Part shown: positions 54,473 to 62,947 of the stretch, piece by piece
How positions within the stretch are numbered: the stretch's first letter is position 1
Layout: each line of letters starts with the position of its first letter
NCBI GenBank assembly: GCA_030065095.1
Contig: JASJDP010000018.1
Coordinates: 1-64,000, forward strand
DNA: 64,000 nucleotides
Reading direction: 5' to 3'
Source: Rhodobacter sp.
Lineage (GTDB): Bacteria > Pseudomonadota > Alphaproteobacteria > Rhodobacterales > Rhodobacteraceae
Position numbers and translations under genes: made by a program
Notes under the pieces: generated by a model
Database searches by the model: none
What the model saw: only the letters and a program-made list of their open reading frames with translations
What the model was told of the DNA's origin: nothing

Positions 54473-55888
54473 ATGACACAGCCCTCAGCGACACTTAACT
54501 CTGTCTCTCTTAGTCTTGTTCTGTCAACTACGCTCGCTTTGCCGCCCGCTGCGGTGGCGTTCGATTTGCAGGACAGCCCGGTCGTGCTGATCCAGTTCGG
54601 CGGAGGGAGCGGCCTGGGCGGCGGCGGTAGCCTCGGCAACAGCGGCAGCATCGGCACCGGAAGCATCGGCACCGGCAACCTCGGATCTACAGGGGCAGCC
54701 ACAACGCCTTCCATTGGGACTTTGGATGGCCCTGGCACCTCTCTTGTTACGGACGGCAACGCGACAATAACGGTGCCCCCGCTGACGGGCGGCACCGTCC
54801 CAACGCAGCCATTTAGCTTTGACAATTCTGTCAACATACCCGGTTTCACAGACACCGGGCCCGGTGACACGGTCTTCCCAGATTTAGGTGGTTTCCCGGA
54901 TGTCCCGTTGACGTCCGGGGGGCCTCTTCCGCCGATCGAGATGCCCACCATACCGCCGCGCGATCCTGGCGATTTTGCCGCGCATTGCGGCGTGACGATG
55001 GTTTGTGGGGGCGATCCGGCGGGACCTGTTACAGGCCCAACGGTGGCGCCTACAAGCGGGACGCGCGTTGCAGGCGTTGACGCCCTACCGGGAGAAAGCG
55101 CCAAGACCGAGGCCGGATTGAATGAGAAGGGCTCATTTGCCTCTCGCGTCAACCGCCTGTCCTTCCCGACGACGGTCGCGCTGCAGTACTCGGACCGCGT
55201 CCCAAAATGCAGCGGCGTGCTCGTCTCCGAAGAGCACGTGCTAACCGCTGCTCATTGCACTTGTGGGGAACGAGCGCTTTACGCCTACTTTGGCGAAACG
55301 CTTGTGCCCGCCCGGGTCCGTGGGCGTGGATTGCGCACGTCTGTCCCCCTTACCAGCCGAGCCACCTATTTCGACGACGGGTTTTGTGCCGCGTTCGACA
55401 AGGGCACGGCCTATGCCGAAGGCCATATCGACTTGGCACTTCTCACGCTGGATAGCTCACTGCCGGGAACGCTCGCCGCGGCGATCCTGCCGGTCGACCC
55501 GCTCTCGGATCTCGAGACCGAATACCCAACCTCCTACATCGTTGGCTTCGGTGAGAGCGACAATCGGTTCCGTCCGGGCGACAAAAACTTCGCCAGCATC
55601 GATCTGACGGCGCGACTTTGCAAGGACGGGCACGAGACCTGCATCCCCGGCAAGGAGATCGTGGCCGCCGACCCGCCGGTCGACACCTGCTTCGGCGACA
55701 GTGGCGGGCCGATGTTCTTGCAGGAGACCACTGGCGACGAGATGGAGCTCGCAGGGATCACCTCCCGCTCGTTCAAGCCGCGCGACGACGGCGATCCGCT
55801 GAGCTGTGGCGAAGGCGGCATCTACGTCTCGCTCGAGGCGCCAGAAATCCGGGCCTGGCTGCGCGCCCAGATCGATTCCAACAACTGA
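54473..55888 (+). CDS. Secreted S1-family (trypsin-like) serine protease with a Gly-rich linker region
   Basis: 471 residues. A signal peptide (about 1-29, cleavage near AVAF) is followed by a low-complexity Gly/Ser/Thr/Pro region at about 40-200 (GSIGTGSIGTGNLGS). The protease domain has His261 (LTAAHCTC), Asp320 (HIDLALLTL) and Ser410 (CFGDSGGP). Its C-terminus (ITSRSF, GGIYVSLEAPE) resembles that of the protease encoded at 43742. An AAGGAAG site precedes the ATG. Gene four of the rightward operon, 200 bases after the amidase gene. Confidence 0.86.
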   Translation: MTQPSATLNSVSLSLVLSTTLALPPAAVAFDLQDSPVVLIQFGGGSGLGGGGSLGNSGSIGTGSIGTGNLGSTGAATTPSIGTLDGPGTSLVTDGNATITVPPLTGGTVPTQPFSFDNSVNIPGFTDTGPGDTVFPDLGGFPDVPLTSGGPLPPIEMPTIPPRDPGDFAAHCGVTMVCGGDPAGPVTGPTVAPTSGTRVAGVDALPGESAKTEAGLNEKGSFASRVNRLSFPTTVALQYSDRVPKCSGVLVSEEHVLTAAHCTCGERALYAYFGETLVPARVRGRGLRTSVPLTSRATYFDDGFCAAFDKGTAYAEGHIDLALLTLDSSLPGTLAAAILPVDPLSDLETEYPTSYIVGFGESDNRFRPGDKNFASIDLTARLCKDGHETCIPGKEIVAADPPVDTCFGDSGGPMFLQETTGDEMELAGITSRSFKPRDDGDPLSCGEGGIYVSLEAPEIRAWLRAQIDSNN

Positions 55889-55909
55889 TCACCCAAGGAG
55901 GAGAAAGCC

Positions 55910-56899
55910 ATGGGACATATTTTCGCCAACCCTGCACGCGTCGGCTGTATCGCGGCGACGATGGCCGCGACGACTTTGACGGTGGCACCCTCGGGCAGCT
56001 TGGCCCAGTCCCGGATCGATGATGCCCGCTCCGAGCCGCGGATCATCAACGGGCAGGAGGTGCTCGCCGGCCAGGGCCCGTGGGCAGCCTCATTGCGCTT
56101 CCAAGTGGCGCCTACGGATGCGAGCTCGACACGCCACATCTGTGGAGGATCTTTCGTGTCGCCGCTGCTGTCGGACGACAAGGAACGTGTTGAGGACTGG
56201 ATCAGCGATGACCCCAACCCGGAATGGATTGTCACCGCGGCTCATTGCGTGGTCGATCGTAGCGGCAATCTGGAGGACAAAGATCGCCTCACCGTTTTCG
56301 GCGGCGCCCGGAATCGCACCAATCCCGATGGGAGAGGCCAGGTACAGCAGGTTGTAGAGATCATTCCGCATCCGCAGTTCGACGTTGAGACGCTTGAGAA
56401 CGACATCGCGCTCTTGCGCCTGTCCCCGCCAGTGGCCAACAGCCTGCCCGCGACCCGGCGCGCGAGCATCCGCTTCCCTGCACCGCGAGACACCAATTGG
56501 ATCAACGAACCCTATATGTCGGTTTACGCACAAGGGTGGGGTACAACTGAGACAGGAAGTGACTCACTTCTCCTTAAAGAAGTGCAATTGCCTGTCGTCG
56601 ACCGTACTCTTTGCCAGCGGAAGTTCTCAATTCACGGCGAGATAATCGGCATTGGCATGCTGTGTGCGGGCTTCGTTGACGGCAATTTCGACAGCTGCCA
56701 GGGCGACAGCGGTGGCCCGCTGGTCTATCGGGCGGAGGGCAATATTGCCATTCCGCGCAGCCCCGAGCCCGTTTTGGTCGGTGTCGTGAGCTGGGGCATC
56801 GGCTGCGGTCGCGCGGATCTTTTCGGCGTCTACACCACTGCGTCCGTGTATCGGAAATGGGCGGAGGAGGCCGTTGTCGCTGAGATCGGAGTCGAATAG
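55910..56899 (+). CDS. Secreted trypsin (S1A) with zymogen activation site
   Basis: 329 residues with a signal peptide ending near LAQS. The zymogen cleavage site R44-IINGQEV precedes the protease domain. The triad is His112 (VTAAHCVV), Asp165 (ENDIALLRL) and Ser267 (SCQGDSGGP). Asp261, six residues before the Ser, fits Arg/Lys specificity. The remaining cysteines match trypsin disulfides. A strong AAGGAGGAG site precedes it. Last gene of the rightward operon. It could activate its neighbours, which is inference. Confidence 0.9.
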   Translation: MGHIFANPARVGCIAATMAATTLTVAPSGSLAQSRIDDARSEPRIINGQEVLAGQGPWAASLRFQVAPTDASSTRHICGGSFVSPLLSDDKERVEDWISDDPNPEWIVTAAHCVVDRSGNLEDKDRLTVFGGARNRTNPDGRGQVQQVVEIIPHPQFDVETLENDIALLRLSPPVANSLPATRRASIRFPAPRDTNWINEPYMSVYAQGWGTTETGSDSLLLKEVQLPVVDRTLCQRKFSIHGEIIGIGMLCAGFVDGNFDSCQGDSGGPLVYRAEGNIAIPRSPEPVLVGVVSWGIGCGRADLFGVYTTASVYRKWAEEAVVAEIGVE

Positions 56900-57418
56900 C
56901 ATGATTTCCAAAAGAGACCTAAAAGAGATCAAAAAGTGGTAGTTGGCCGCAGAACCGCTCCGCTTTACTGAAAGCTTTCAAACTGTTTGCGCGGCTATTT
57001 CATTGGCCGCGCGATTTGTAGTATCCGAGCCAGAAAGATGCGAGCGGAGCAACCTTTTCCACTTGAACCCACTGCCGCTAACCTTTGCTTCCCGCACACA
57101 CCCTAAGAGCCACAACGGATGCAGCTCAAGCACGTCCATATGAGTATCCCAAGAGGTCAAAGGCACAATTACGTTAGCCGTAGCGGCGGTTCCCCTATGT
57201 CGCTGGCGCTGCGAAGCCTCGTGCCCAACCCCTGCAACGGTCAGGGCCCGGGAAAGTCCAGTGGGGTCCAGCAATCCGAACTCCCGACATTGGTGCGAGT
57301 TGCGGCGAAACATGAAGAACTTTGACCGGGGAGCGGGACCACGCGGACTCATCCGCCGATAGATCGAACGACTGGTCTTCGTGATGACAGGGTGTGCAAC
57401 GCCCGGCCGCCAGTCGCG
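56900..57418. other. Spacer between the protease island and the aminotransferase gene
   Basis: About 520 bases with the two genes facing each other. I see no ORF with a ribosome site or known motif and no hairpin with a T run after 56899. The short open frames on both strands look like chance. Composition is intermediate between the AT-richer island and the GC-rich flank. Confidence 0.5.
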
Positions 57419-58597
57419 TTACGGAAGCCGGCTAAGGTGCTCAATGGCACGCTCGATCTCCGCCTCGGTGTTGTAGTAGTGCGGCGCAATACGAAGCATG
57501 GTTGGAAGGTTGCGGCGCTCGGAATCAATGCGCGTGGTTGATGGGTACGATACACCGATTGCGAAGCCGGAGTCGGCCATATGTTGAACGATCAAGTGTG
57601 GATCCTTGCCGCCAATCGAAAAGCTGACAATTCCGCATTTGGTTGAGCCAAGATCACGGAGCGTGATTTGCGGGTACTCTGCCAAATGCGACCTTGTTTT
57701 ATCGGCAAGCAGACCGACCCGCTCTGCAATCAGGTCTATTCCGATCTGGTCCGCATAGTCGACCGCAGCTCCGAGCCCGGCGCGGAGAGCATAGGAATTT
57801 TCCCAGGTTTCGAACCGTCTGGCGTCATCGCGCAGCGCGTAGCGGTCCTGTGCCACCCAAGGCGCTCCGAAAAAGTCAATCATCGCGGGCTCTAACGACG
57901 ATAACCACTTTTCTTTCACGTAGAGAAAGCCGGTTCCGCGCGGTCCGCGCAGGAATTTTCGCCCCGTGGCCGACAGGAAATCACATCCCAAAGCGGCTAC
58001 GTCGATGCGCAATTGCCCAGCCGCCTGACAGGCGTCCAGCAAATAGGGCACATCGAAAGCCTGCGCGATCTTGCCGACCTCGGCTGCGGGATTGACCAGC
58101 CCGCCATTGGTCGGAACCCAGGTGATGGCGATGAGGCCGACATCCTCGTCCATTGCGTCTTTCAGGGCAGCTACGTTCAATGCGCCGGTTTCGTCCGACG
58201 GAACAACTTCGATCTTCAGGTCGTCGCGCTTTGCGCGCTGAAGGAATGCAACGTAATTCGCCGCGTACTCGGCTTCGCAAGTGAGAATGCGCGCGCCGGG
58301 TTTAAGAGGCAGGGCATAGAATGCATGACACCAGGCTACCGTTGCATTCTCCATAAGGGCAATTTCACGGGCGCTTGCACCGATGTGATTGGCGACCAGC
58401 CTATAAACGCGATCGAGGGCGTCTGCCTGCCGTGCCTGGGCTTCATAGCCCCCAATCTGCGCCTCAAGCAGTGTATGCCCAACAACAGCATCAACGACAC
58501 TTTGCGGCATAAGTGCGGAGCCTGAGGCCAGCAAATGGGTTGAAACCACAATCCCCGGAGTCTCTCCCCGGATCCGTTCAATATCCAATGCACACAT
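57419..58597 (-). CDS. Class V aminotransferase-fold PLP enzyme (cysteine desulfurase/isopenicillin epimerase-like)
   Basis: 392 residues. PLP-binding features are visible: YLLDACQAAGQLRIDV (Asp and Gln), and DFLSATGRKFLRGPRGTGFLYV with the Schiff-base Lys. It resembles the class V-fold enzymes related to isopenicillin N epimerase and EgtE-type lyases. The ATG at 58597 is the only start that gives the usual family length. It could be a desulfurase, racemase or lyase; the substrate is not known. A LysR gene lies 490 bases upstream on the same strand. Confidence 0.82.
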   Translation of the reverse strand: MCALDIERIRGETPGIVVSTHLLASGSALMPQSVVDAVVGHTLLEAQIGGYEAQARQADALDRVYRLVANHIGASAREIALMENATVAWCHAFYALPLKPGARILTCEAEYAANYVAFLQRAKRDDLKIEVVPSDETGALNVAALKDAMDEDVGLIAITWVPTNGGLVNPAAEVGKIAQAFDVPYLLDACQAAGQLRIDVAALGCDFLSATGRKFLRGPRGTGFLYVKEKWLSSLEPAMIDFFGAPWVAQDRYALRDDARRFETWENSYALRAGLGAAVDYADQIGIDLIAERVGLLADKTRSHLAEYPQITLRDLGSTKCGIVSFSIGGKDPHLIVQHMADSGFAIGVSYPSTTRIDSERRNLPTMLRIAPHYYNTEAEIERAIEHLSRLP

Positions 58598-59089
58598 GCC
58601 CCGACCGCCCCGTGTTCCCCATTTCCGGACATTGGCTGTACGACGCGACAACTGCAAGGTGGGCTCAAACCGGCTCCTGCAAGACTGAGCACCATGGGGC
58701 AGCTCCCGATCACCGAATGGCGCGGCCCTGATACTAGGCGGTTGATTCGCTGGTGACTTCGGAAAAACATGGATGTCCGGTCTAGGATCGCCATGAGATT
58801 TGGAAGATGCCGCGGTGCGTCGGTCCGCCCCGAGCCCAACCTGTGAATTCGATTTTCTCGCTGCATGCGCTCGCAGCACAGGAAATTCCGCAAGAGCGTG
58901 AATTCCCGCGCCGCAGCGCAAAGTGAAAACCGGCCATTGACGCAGCCTGTAGCGAAATTGGGTTAGTCAATTCACAGGTTGCGGACCGAGCTGACAATGC
59001 AATCGCGAATGCCAAAGTGCAGTCTTTCTCCAAAGCCGACAGTAGTGGCGCAGTTGGGCAGGAACGAATCCGGCGGCTGCCGGAGAAGG
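58598..59089. other. Spacer upstream of the class V aminotransferase gene
   Basis: About 490 bases between two leftward genes, with no supported gene. The short open frames here lack starts with ribosome sites and look like chance reading of the high-GC segment. The aminotransferase promoter should lie in its first half. No palindrome of note was found. Confidence 0.45.
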
Positions 59090-60010
59090 CTACTTGATGC
59101 TGTTGAGCGCCTGGGCAGCGCCGGCAACATGCGCGTGGAACCAACGGATTTCTGGTTCATCACCGTTGGATGCACTTCGAAAGAGCGTCAGTTCCAGCGG
59201 CGGCACATCAAATGGCAAGTCGCGCTGCGCAAGCCGGTAGACCTGCGCAGCGTCTCGCAGCGCGACAGACGGGATGGAGAGCAACATGTCTGTCTGGGCG
59301 AGGACTGGCGGCGCCATCGAAAAATGGGTGAGCACTGCGCCGATCCGTCGTGTTACGCCAAGCGGTGCGACTTTCCGGTCTATAGGGCTACCTCGGGGTG
59401 CAACACCGCTACCGATCTGCAGATGTGGGAAACGCGCCCATGCCTCCAAAGACCAATCTGCAAAGGCTGGATGGTCCTCGCGACCAAAGACAACCCAAGG
59501 CCAGGCCCCAAGCGCTGACCCGCGCAATTCATCTGACCGTTTAAAGCTTGGCGCGATAAGGGCGTCGTAACGTCCCTGTCTCAAATCGGACATCCCGTTC
59601 ACAGGCAGCGCCGACACCTCCAATTGAACGGCTGGGGCCTCCTGTCCGATGCGCTTCAGCAGCTTCGGGATCAAGGGCGAGAAGAAGTCGGGCGTGGCCA
59701 AGCGAAAAACCCGCGTGGATGTGGCCGGGTTAAAGGCCTCGGGCTCTGCCAGGGTTCGCTCGATGCTGCTCAGCACTGCGGGCAGCGTTTCGGCGAGCAC
59801 CTCGGCCCGTGCTGTGGGCACCATGCGCCGCCCGTCACGCACCAGCAATTCGTTGTCAAAGAGCAGGCGCAGACGTTTCAGGGCATGGCTCACCGCAGAG
59901 GAGGTCAGGTTCAGCCGCGCGGCCGCCCGCGCGACGCTCTTTTCGCGCAGCAGGACGTCGAGCACCACGAGCAGGTTCAGGTCGATCTTGGACAGGGCGC
60001 GCGCAGTCAT
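59090..60010 (-). CDS. LysR-family transcriptional regulator
   Basis: 306 residues. The helix-turn-helix is KSVARAAARLNLTSSAVSHALKRLRLLF, followed by RDGRRMVPTARA, as in the NodD/LinR-like subgroup. The C-terminal domain is a periplasmic-binding-type effector fold. It is divergent from a two-gene secreted-protein operon across a 95-base spacer with tandem palindromes, and thus is the likely regulator of that operon and of itself. Confidence 0.9.
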   Translation of the reverse strand: MTARALSKIDLNLLVVLDVLLREKSVARAAARLNLTSSAVSHALKRLRLLFDNELLVRDGRRMVPTARAEVLAETLPAVLSSIERTLAEPEAFNPATSTRVFRLATPDFFSPLIPKLLKRIGQEAPAVQLEVSALPVNGMSDLRQGRYDALIAPSFKRSDELRGSALGAWPWVVFGREDHPAFADWSLEAWARFPHLQIGSGVAPRGSPIDRKVAPLGVTRRIGAVLTHFSMAPPVLAQTDMLLSIPSVALRDAAQVYRLAQRDLPFDVPPLELTLFRSASNGDEPEIRWFHAHVAGAAQALNSIK

Positions 60011-60012
60011 AG

Positions 60013-60056
60013 TGAATCATATTCATCTATACTGAAAACGTTTCATTTGAATCATC
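60013..60056. promoter_or_regulatory. Two tandem 13-base palindromes in the LysR divergent promoter
   Basis: TGAAT-cat-ATTCA (60013-60025) and TGAAA-acg-TTTCA (60033-60045) start exactly 20 bases apart and are followed by a half site TGAATCAT (60048-60055). Similar arms, equal size and two-turn spacing fit cooperative binding by a LysR dimer pair at a divergent promoter. Confidence 0.75.
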
Positions 60057-60105
60057 TTATCGGCCGCGCGACAAAGATGCAAATCAGATCAGGGAGACCG
60101 ACCCA

Positions 60106-61365
60106 ATGCCAAAACAAACCAGTTTCGCCATCTCGCTCGCCGCCACGTTGTCCATCGGAACCGCCGCGGTTGCCGAGACAGACCTCGACATCAATTTCGC
60201 CGGGGCGCTTGAATTTGCCGAGGATGGCACGCTTTTTGTGGGCGACAATCACAATGGCGCGATTTACGCGTTTGAAATTCCGGCCGATGCGCCAGAAGGT
60301 CAAGTCGTCCCCAGCACGATTGCCAATATTGACGCAAAGATCGCAGAGTTGCTCGGCGTTGGCGCCGGGGCAATCCAGATCAATGATATCGCCGCACACC
60401 CGGTTTCAAACGACGTCTACATCTCAGTAACCCGGATCGGCAATCTCGTCTCTCAGCCTGCGATTGTGGTAGTCTCACAAGATCAGAGACTTAGCCTCCT
60501 GGACCTCTCTGCGCTTGAGTTTCAGAAACAAGAGCTCAACGAATTCCCGGATGGTGAGATTACTTTCAATGGGCGTCCCGGCGGTCCCATGGGGCCAGCG
60601 ATGCCACGTGATCTCGCCAAGACCGCAGTGCCGTTGAGCACACTGGCGATCATGGATATGGAGTTTTACCAAGGAGAACTCTTCGTAGCAGGCGTCGCCA
60701 CCGACAATTTCCTCTCGTCCCTGCGCCGCATTTCCTACCCGTTTGACGGCACGCAAAGCATTGCGAATGTTGAAATGTACCATATCGCCCACGACCAATA
60801 TGAGAGCCGCGCACCGATCCGGGCCATGTCGGTACAGGAGATTGATGGCGAGCCTCAACTGGTTGCCGCCTATACCTGCAGCCCGATTGTCCTGGTCCCG
60901 CTGGAAGAGATCACCGACGGCGCCAAAATCTCTGCCCGCACAATCATGGATTATGGCAACGGCCAGCCGCTCGACATGATCGCCTATAACCACCAGAGCC
61001 CATTTGGTGGCGAAGCCCAGCCTACGCTGTTTGTCACGAGCAACAGCCGTTCGCCGCAACTTATTCCCATCAGTGGACTGCAAGATGCGAAAGTTGTCAC
61101 TCATGAAGACTTTCAGCGTGGACCCAAGCTGGACGACAACCCGCTCATGCCGTTCGGACCTGTTGGCCAAACCGTCATGTTTGAAGGTGTGCCCCTGCAC
61201 ATGGACTTAGTTGGCGGCGGTTACTTCGTCTCTGTTAATCGCGATGCTTACACAGGCAGCCTGAACCTTGACACCAACCCTGCATGGTTCCCGAACCGTA
61301 TTCACAACCTGCTCGCGGAGTTCGATTTCCCGCAATACCAACCCGATCCGTCTCGGACGGAATAG
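60106..61365 (+). CDS. Secreted protein with beta-propeller-like repeats
   Basis: 419 residues with a Sec signal peptide ending near AAVAE. Segments such as GALEFAEDGTLFVGDNHNGAIYAFEI, PVSNDVYISVTR and GGGYFVSVNRDAY recur with the spacing of propeller blades. It has a single Cys. It probably binds or acts on a ligand in the envelope. A GGGAGA site precedes it, and the next gene begins 5 bases after its stop. Exact function unknown. Confidence 0.75.
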   Translation: MPKQTSFAISLAATLSIGTAAVAETDLDINFAGALEFAEDGTLFVGDNHNGAIYAFEIPADAPEGQVVPSTIANIDAKIAELLGVGAGAIQINDIAAHPVSNDVYISVTRIGNLVSQPAIVVVSQDQRLSLLDLSALEFQKQELNEFPDGEITFNGRPGGPMGPAMPRDLAKTAVPLSTLAIMDMEFYQGELFVAGVATDNFLSSLRRISYPFDGTQSIANVEMYHIAHDQYESRAPIRAMSVQEIDGEPQLVAAYTCSPIVLVPLEEITDGAKISARTIMDYGNGQPLDMIAYNHQSPFGGEAQPTLFVTSNSRSPQLIPISGLQDAKVVTHEDFQRGPKLDDNPLMPFGPVGQTVMFEGVPLHMDLVGGGYFVSVNRDAYTGSLNLDTNPAWFPNRIHNLLAEFDFPQYQPDPSRTE

Positions 61366-61370
61366 CGACG

Positions 61371-62486
61371 ATGAGCCAAGGTATTACCAACCGGGTCGCC
61401 AAGAGCTTGGCGACCCTCCTTTTGGCGGTGATGATGAATGCTCCTGTGCAGGCAGAGGTCTTAACGCTCCCGCAAGACGGGGCAGAGCCGGTCACTCTGT
61501 CTCTGTCCGACAGCATGTTGGCGACGGATCGTCCATCGGAGCTGCTCGAAATTTATGTAGACGCAGAAAAACCGTGCTGCGCGGGCCGCACACCGATTGC
61601 TGGGCGCTATACACAGACCGGTGATACGCTGACGTTTTCCCCGGCCTTCGGCTTCGAGCCGGACCAAGACTACGTCGCGCGCATTCGGACGGCACATGGC
61701 GAAGAGCTCATCCCGTTCAGCATTCGATCTGCGGTCGAAAAAGTTCCTGCCTCTGTTACAGATATCTACCCGAGCGGCGCTACGCTTCCGGAGAACACCC
61801 TACGCTTCTACATCCATTTCTCCGTGCCCATGACACCCCATGTGGCCTTTGACTACATCAATTTGCGCGACGCATCCGGCGCCGCCGACGAAGTCGCGTT
61901 CATGCGGTTCAAGCAGGAGCTTTGGAATAAAGACCGCACGCGGCTCACCGTTTTGGTAGATCCCGGTCGGATCAAACGAGAAGTCGCAACCAATGTGGAA
62001 CTCGGCCCCGCCTTGCTTGCCGGGCAAACTTACACACTCACGGTCGACGGTGGCTGGCCCGCCGCCGACGGCACATCGGTTCTGCCCGCGTTTACCAAGG
62101 TTTTCCGGGTGTCCGAAGCGCTACGAGAGCTTCCAGATACGCGCCTTTGGACCGCCAATGCGCCCTGCGCTGGCACACAAGAACCGCTGACGATCACCTT
62201 TGACCGCCCGTTTGACCGTCATCTTTTGACCCGCGCGCTACGCGTGGAGGACAAGAGCGCGCGCGATATTCGCGGTACGATCGAGGTCGGTGACGGTGAA
62301 CGCACGTGGAGTTTTACCCCGAGCCGGCGTTGGCCATCCGACGACTTGTTGCTCGTCGTAAATCCGGCGCTTGAAGATGTCGCCGGAAACAATTTCCACG
62401 ATCTGCTAGACCACGTTGCGGGCGCGCAAGAAGGCACTACCACCTCAACAGAAACTCCGATCAGCTTTGGAAATTGTGGCGGATGA
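61371..62486 (+). CDS. Secreted protein with bacterial Ig-like domains
   Basis: 371 residues with a signal peptide ending near APVQA. A Cys-Cys pair (EKPCCAGR) and SbsA/Ig-like segments (YPSGATLPENTLRFYIHFSVPM, LLVVNPALEDVAGNNFHD) are visible; the latter matches the Big_5/SbsA Ig-like pattern. It is coupled to the preceding propeller-like gene and both are under the LysR promoter. It may be a cell-surface or adhesion partner. Confidence 0.75.
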   Translation: MSQGITNRVAKSLATLLLAVMMNAPVQAEVLTLPQDGAEPVTLSLSDSMLATDRPSELLEIYVDAEKPCCAGRTPIAGRYTQTGDTLTFSPAFGFEPDQDYVARIRTAHGEELIPFSIRSAVEKVPASVTDIYPSGATLPENTLRFYIHFSVPMTPHVAFDYINLRDASGAADEVAFMRFKQELWNKDRTRLTVLVDPGRIKREVATNVELGPALLAGQTYTLTVDGGWPAADGTSVLPAFTKVFRVSEALRELPDTRLWTANAPCAGTQEPLTITFDRPFDRHLLTRALRVEDKSARDIRGTIEVGDGERTWSFTPSRRWPSDDLLLVVNPALEDVAGNNFHDLLDHVAGAQEGTTTSTETPISFGNCGG

Positions 62487-62947
62487 ACTTGTCCGAAGAC
62501 CGCGAAATGTCTACTGCGGCTTCAATTTGGCCTCGGCCCTTCGCGCACGCGACAGAAACAGTAGGTTTGGGCTTAGAGCCGCCCAATGCCACCGCAGCAC
62601 GCCTTTGGGATCGGGCTACATGAGACCAGTCGTTCGCCACAATCGCCAAACTCTTGATCTTTAGCCGTCCTGGTCGATCCCAAGACATTCGCGCTACGGC
62701 AGGCGACGTTCAAGTCGGACGCCGTGAATTCGGGCTCAGAGCCCGTAATCCCAGTTGAGGACAATGCCGCGAACGTCAGCTTCCCTCACCGACACGATCG
62801 AAAAAACTTGTAAGAAACTCTTCGGCTCTGCCCGGGGTTTCCGAACGTGCCAAGCCTCTAAGCATTCGCGGCGCCCTAGTCACACTGCCGTGAGAAGGCT
62901 AAGTCAGCGCAAGACTGTCCCTCATACCTTTGATGACAGCATTTAAA
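62487..62947. other. Spacer before the toxin-like gene
   Basis: About 460 bases with no supported gene on either strand. The stretch is at the change from GC-rich to AT-rich sequence near 62940. No terminal repeat, tRNA or hairpin with a T run was recognised, and no small immunity gene directly follows the toxin-like gene within it. Confidence 0.5.
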
